From Bacillota bacterium (lineage in GTDB: Bacteria > Bacillota > Dethiobacteria > DTU022): DNA of 8,207 bases. The stretch lies in contig JAAZIG010000307.1 in NCBI GenBank assembly GCA_012510325.1, forward strand, positions 1-8,207. Direction: 5' to 3'. Below the pieces are notes generated by a model. The model was not told where the DNA came from. It saw nothing but the letters and a program-made list of their open reading frames with translations, and did not search any database. Below, piece by piece: positions 6,607-8,207 of this stretch. Each line of letters starts with the position of its first letter. The first letter of the stretch is position 1. The position numbers were made by a program, and so were the translations under genes.

Positions 6607-6732
6607 GAATTTCTTTATTCGGCGGTGTCTCTAGCTTAACGCTTCCGCTGTTTTTTATCCCGGCAATTTTTCGGAACGATGAAGCGGTGTTTGCTCCCGG
6701 ATAACAGGCCGCTCCTGCGCCTCGCCTGCAGT
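6607..6732 (-). other. recO-glyQ intergenic stretch without a gene
   Basis: I find no credible coding sequence here; the small yqzL gene that B. subtilis has at this place is not recognisable. On the minus strand CTGTTATCC (6699-6707) can pair with GGAT...CAG (6648-6660), with four extra A on the 3' side, giving an imperfect long-looped hairpin. It has no T tract after it, so it does not look like an intrinsic terminator for recO. AGAGACACC occurs here (6624-6632) and again at 6555-6563. Confidence 0.4.
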
Positions 6733-7485
6733 TCAGCCGGAGAGATTCAGCGAACTGAGCAGCTGGAGCGAGCGCAGCTTGTCGATCTGCAGGTGATAGC
6801 GCCGGAAAGAAGCCGCCGCCTCGGTCAGCTCCCGCCTTTGCCGGGGAGAGCTGCGGAGCAGTTTCACCCGGTCCAGTGGCGCCTCGAGGAGGCGCCGGGC
6901 CAGAGCGGCCGTCCCGGCGCCCAGACTGAGGGTGCCGCTTTCAGCACAGCGTTCGCAGAAGAGCCCCCCCCTTCGGGGGCTGAACAGAAAAGCCTCGGCA
7001 GAACCGCATTGGAGACAGCCCTCGAGATAGGGGCAAAAACCGGCCAGCGCCATCATCTTCAGCTCAAAGGCACAGCAGAAAAGCACCGGATCGGGCCGCT
7101 CCCCGCCGCAGAGCAGGCGCCACCCCTCCAGAAGAAGGGCGCAGGGCTCCGGGGAAGGCTCTTCACTTTCGATCAGCTTTCCGGTGATCTCGGAGAGAAA
7201 GAGGCCGTAAGGATAAAGGGCGGCATCCTCGCGAAAGGCGCTGAAATGCTCCCTGACCTCCTGTCCGGTGATCAGATCGAGGCTGCGCCCCCGGTGAAAC
7301 TGGTAGCGCCCGTAGGTGAAGAGATCAACCCCTCCGGCAAGCCTGCTTTTCACTTTGCGGGCGCCCCGGGCCACTGCAGTAATCTTCCCCTTCTCCCAGG
7401 TCAGCAGGGTAACCAGACGGTCTGCTTCGCCGAGGTTGCGGTGGTAGAGGATCAGGGCGTCGCTTTTATAGGTGCGCTCAGACAA
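6733..7485 (-). CDS. recO: DNA repair protein RecO
   Basis: A 250-residue protein of normal family length. RecO acts with RecF/RecR to load RecA on SSB-coated single-stranded DNA and can anneal strands. The N-terminal OB-fold (about residues 1-80) shows the typical opening TYKSDALILYHRNLGEADRL, followed by ARGARKVKSRLAGG and LFTYGRYQFHRGRSLDLITG. The C-terminal helical part carries a zinc-finger-like set, C157-x2-C160 and C177-x2-C180, in the frame GCLQCG ... FSPRRGGLFCERC; C151 is an additional cysteine. The start is a TTG at 7485, preceded by GGGGGG (7492-7497) 6 nt upstream; no ATG gives a full-length N-terminus. It lies 15 nt after era, so the two are probably co-transcribed, as in other Bacillota. 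Confidence 0.95.
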   Translation of the reverse strand: MSERTYKSDALILYHRNLGEADRLVTLLTWEKGKITAVARGARKVKSRLAGGVDLFTYGRYQFHRGRSLDLITGQEVREHFSAFREDAALYPYGLFLSEITGKLIESEEPSPEPCALLLEGWRLLCGGERPDPVLFCCAFELKMMALAGFCPYLEGCLQCGSAEAFLFSPRRGGLFCERCAESGTLSLGAGTAALARRLLEAPLDRVKLLRSSPRQRRELTEAAASFRRYHLQIDKLRSLQLLSSLNLSG

Positions 7486-7500
7486 TGGTTTCCCCCCGAT

Positions 7501-8207
7501 TTAGCTCCTGCGGTAGCCCATTTCATCGAGCAGCCGCTCGCGGTTGCGCCAATCCCGTTTCACCTTGACCCGCAGGTCGAGGTAGATCTGCCGGCCGAAA
7601 AGGGCTTCGATCTCGCGGCGGGCGGCGGTGCCGGCCTTTTTCAACAGGAGCCCGCCCTTGCCGACGATAATACCGACCTGGGAATCGCGCTCCACAAAGA
7701 TCTCCGCCCGCAGATCGAGAAGCTCTCTTCCCTCCCGGAGAGTGAGCTCCTCGACGACCACGGCCACGGAGTGAGGAACCTCTTCCCTGGTCAGGTGAAT
7801 AATCTTCTCCCGGATGATCTCGGCGGCGATAAACCGCTCAGGCTGATCGGTGATCATCTCCGGAGGGTAGTAGCGCGGTCCCTCGGGCAGACGGCAGGTG
7901 ATCTCTTTCAACAGCAAATCGAGCTTCTCCTTTCGCAAAGCCGAGAGCGAAAGGGTGGCGGCAAAGGGAAAGAGCTCCCCGTAAAGAGCAGCGGCGGCAG
8001 CCAGCTGCGGCGGCGGGGCCAGATCGCTCTTGTTCAGGACCAGAAGGACCGGTCCGGCAGCTTTTTCCAGGGCGGCGGCGATATAGCGATCTCCCGGACC
8101 CGGTTTGAGATGGCCCTCGACGATAAAGCAAACCAGATCGGCTTCGCCAAGGGCGGCCTGCGCTGTCCGGACCATCGACCGGCCCAGCTTGTGCCTGGGT
8201 CGGTGCA
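7501..8207 (-). CDS. era: GTPase Era (partial, N-terminus beyond right edge)
   Basis: Era is an essential-type GTPase that binds the 3' end of 16S rRNA and assists 30S maturation. The open frame runs to the right edge: HRPRHKLGRSMVRTAQAAL at the edge continues the segment that follows the G3 DTPG motif, so about 60-70 residues (G1-G3) are missing. Seen: G4 NKSD (8023-8034), G5 SAL within LSLSALRKEKLDLLL, the linker VPHSVAVVVEEL, and a C-terminal KH domain with GIIVGKGG (GxxG loop), REIEALFG and the ending VKVKRDWRNRERLLDEMGY, all typical of Era. A methionine at 8175 is internal and is not the start. The stop at 7501-7503 is followed after 15 nt by recO. Confidence 0.97.
   Translation of the reverse strand, partial: HRPRHKLGRSMVRTAQAALGEADLVCFIVEGHLKPGPGDRYIAAALEKAAGPVLLVLNKSDLAPPPQLAAAAALYGELFPFAATLSLSALRKEKLDLLLKEITCRLPEGPRYYPPEMITDQPERFIAAEIIREKIIHLTREEVPHSVAVVVEELTLREGRELLDLRAEIFVERDSQVGIIVGKGGLLLKKAGTAARREIEALFGRQIYLDLRVKVKRDWRNRERLLDEMGYRRS

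Noticed and set aside
1..8207. CRISPR arrays, insertion sequences, phage genes, tRNA or rRNA
   Set aside because: No regularly spaced repeats, transposase or integrase motifs, terminal inverted repeats or cloverleaf-like sequence seen; genes are conserved housekeeping loci in conserved order.

Overview
The window is a GC-rich stretch of bacterial chromosome in which every gene runs on the minus strand, so it reads from high to low coordinates: era (its 5' end lies beyond the right edge) - recO - glycine T-box leader - glyQ - glyS - ccpN-like HTH/CBS regulator - PPDK regulatory protein (PDRP, YqfL family) - ppdK (its 3' end lies beyond the left edge). The order era-recO-glyQ-glyS-ccpN-yqfL is the same as in Bacillus subtilis and many other Bacillota, and a T-box on a two-subunit glycyl-tRNA synthetase is also a Bacillota trait. 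High G+C, frequent TTG/GTG starts and a ppdK after the PDRP gene suggest an anaerobic, clostridia-type Bacillota (Peptococcaceae/Moorella-like). That placement is inference; no marker gene here fixes the genus.

Right part (6733-8207): the C-terminal two thirds of Era, a 30S-assembly GTPase, followed after 15 nt by recO (recombinational repair). Middle part (3349-6606): a separate transcription unit with a consensus-like promoter, a compact glycine T-box riboswitch (specifier GGC, stem III, antiterminator T-box motif and a competing intrinsic terminator), then glyQ and glyS separated by 2 nt. The real glyQ start is the TTG at 6320; the same frame stays open upstream through the T-box, which invites over-long gene calls.

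Left part (1-3348): a regulatory and catalytic cassette for pyruvate/PEP interconversion. A CcpN-type repressor with two CBS domains is preceded by a 97-bp gap holding an AT-rich promoter-like stretch, short palindromes and a run of ten G just before the start codon. It is followed by the bifunctional kinase/phosphorylase that switches PPDK off and on, and then by PPDK itself, whose ribosome-binding site lies inside the last codons of the PDRP gene. Gene content and spacing imply co-expression of the three, with transcriptional control (CcpN-like) and post-translational control (PDRP) on the same metabolic step.

No mobile element, CRISPR array, tRNA, rRNA or phage gene was seen, and no new biological system. 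The points worth attention are regulatory: the T-box, the G10 tract, the palindromes near two promoters, and the nucleotide-sensing cassette around PPDK.
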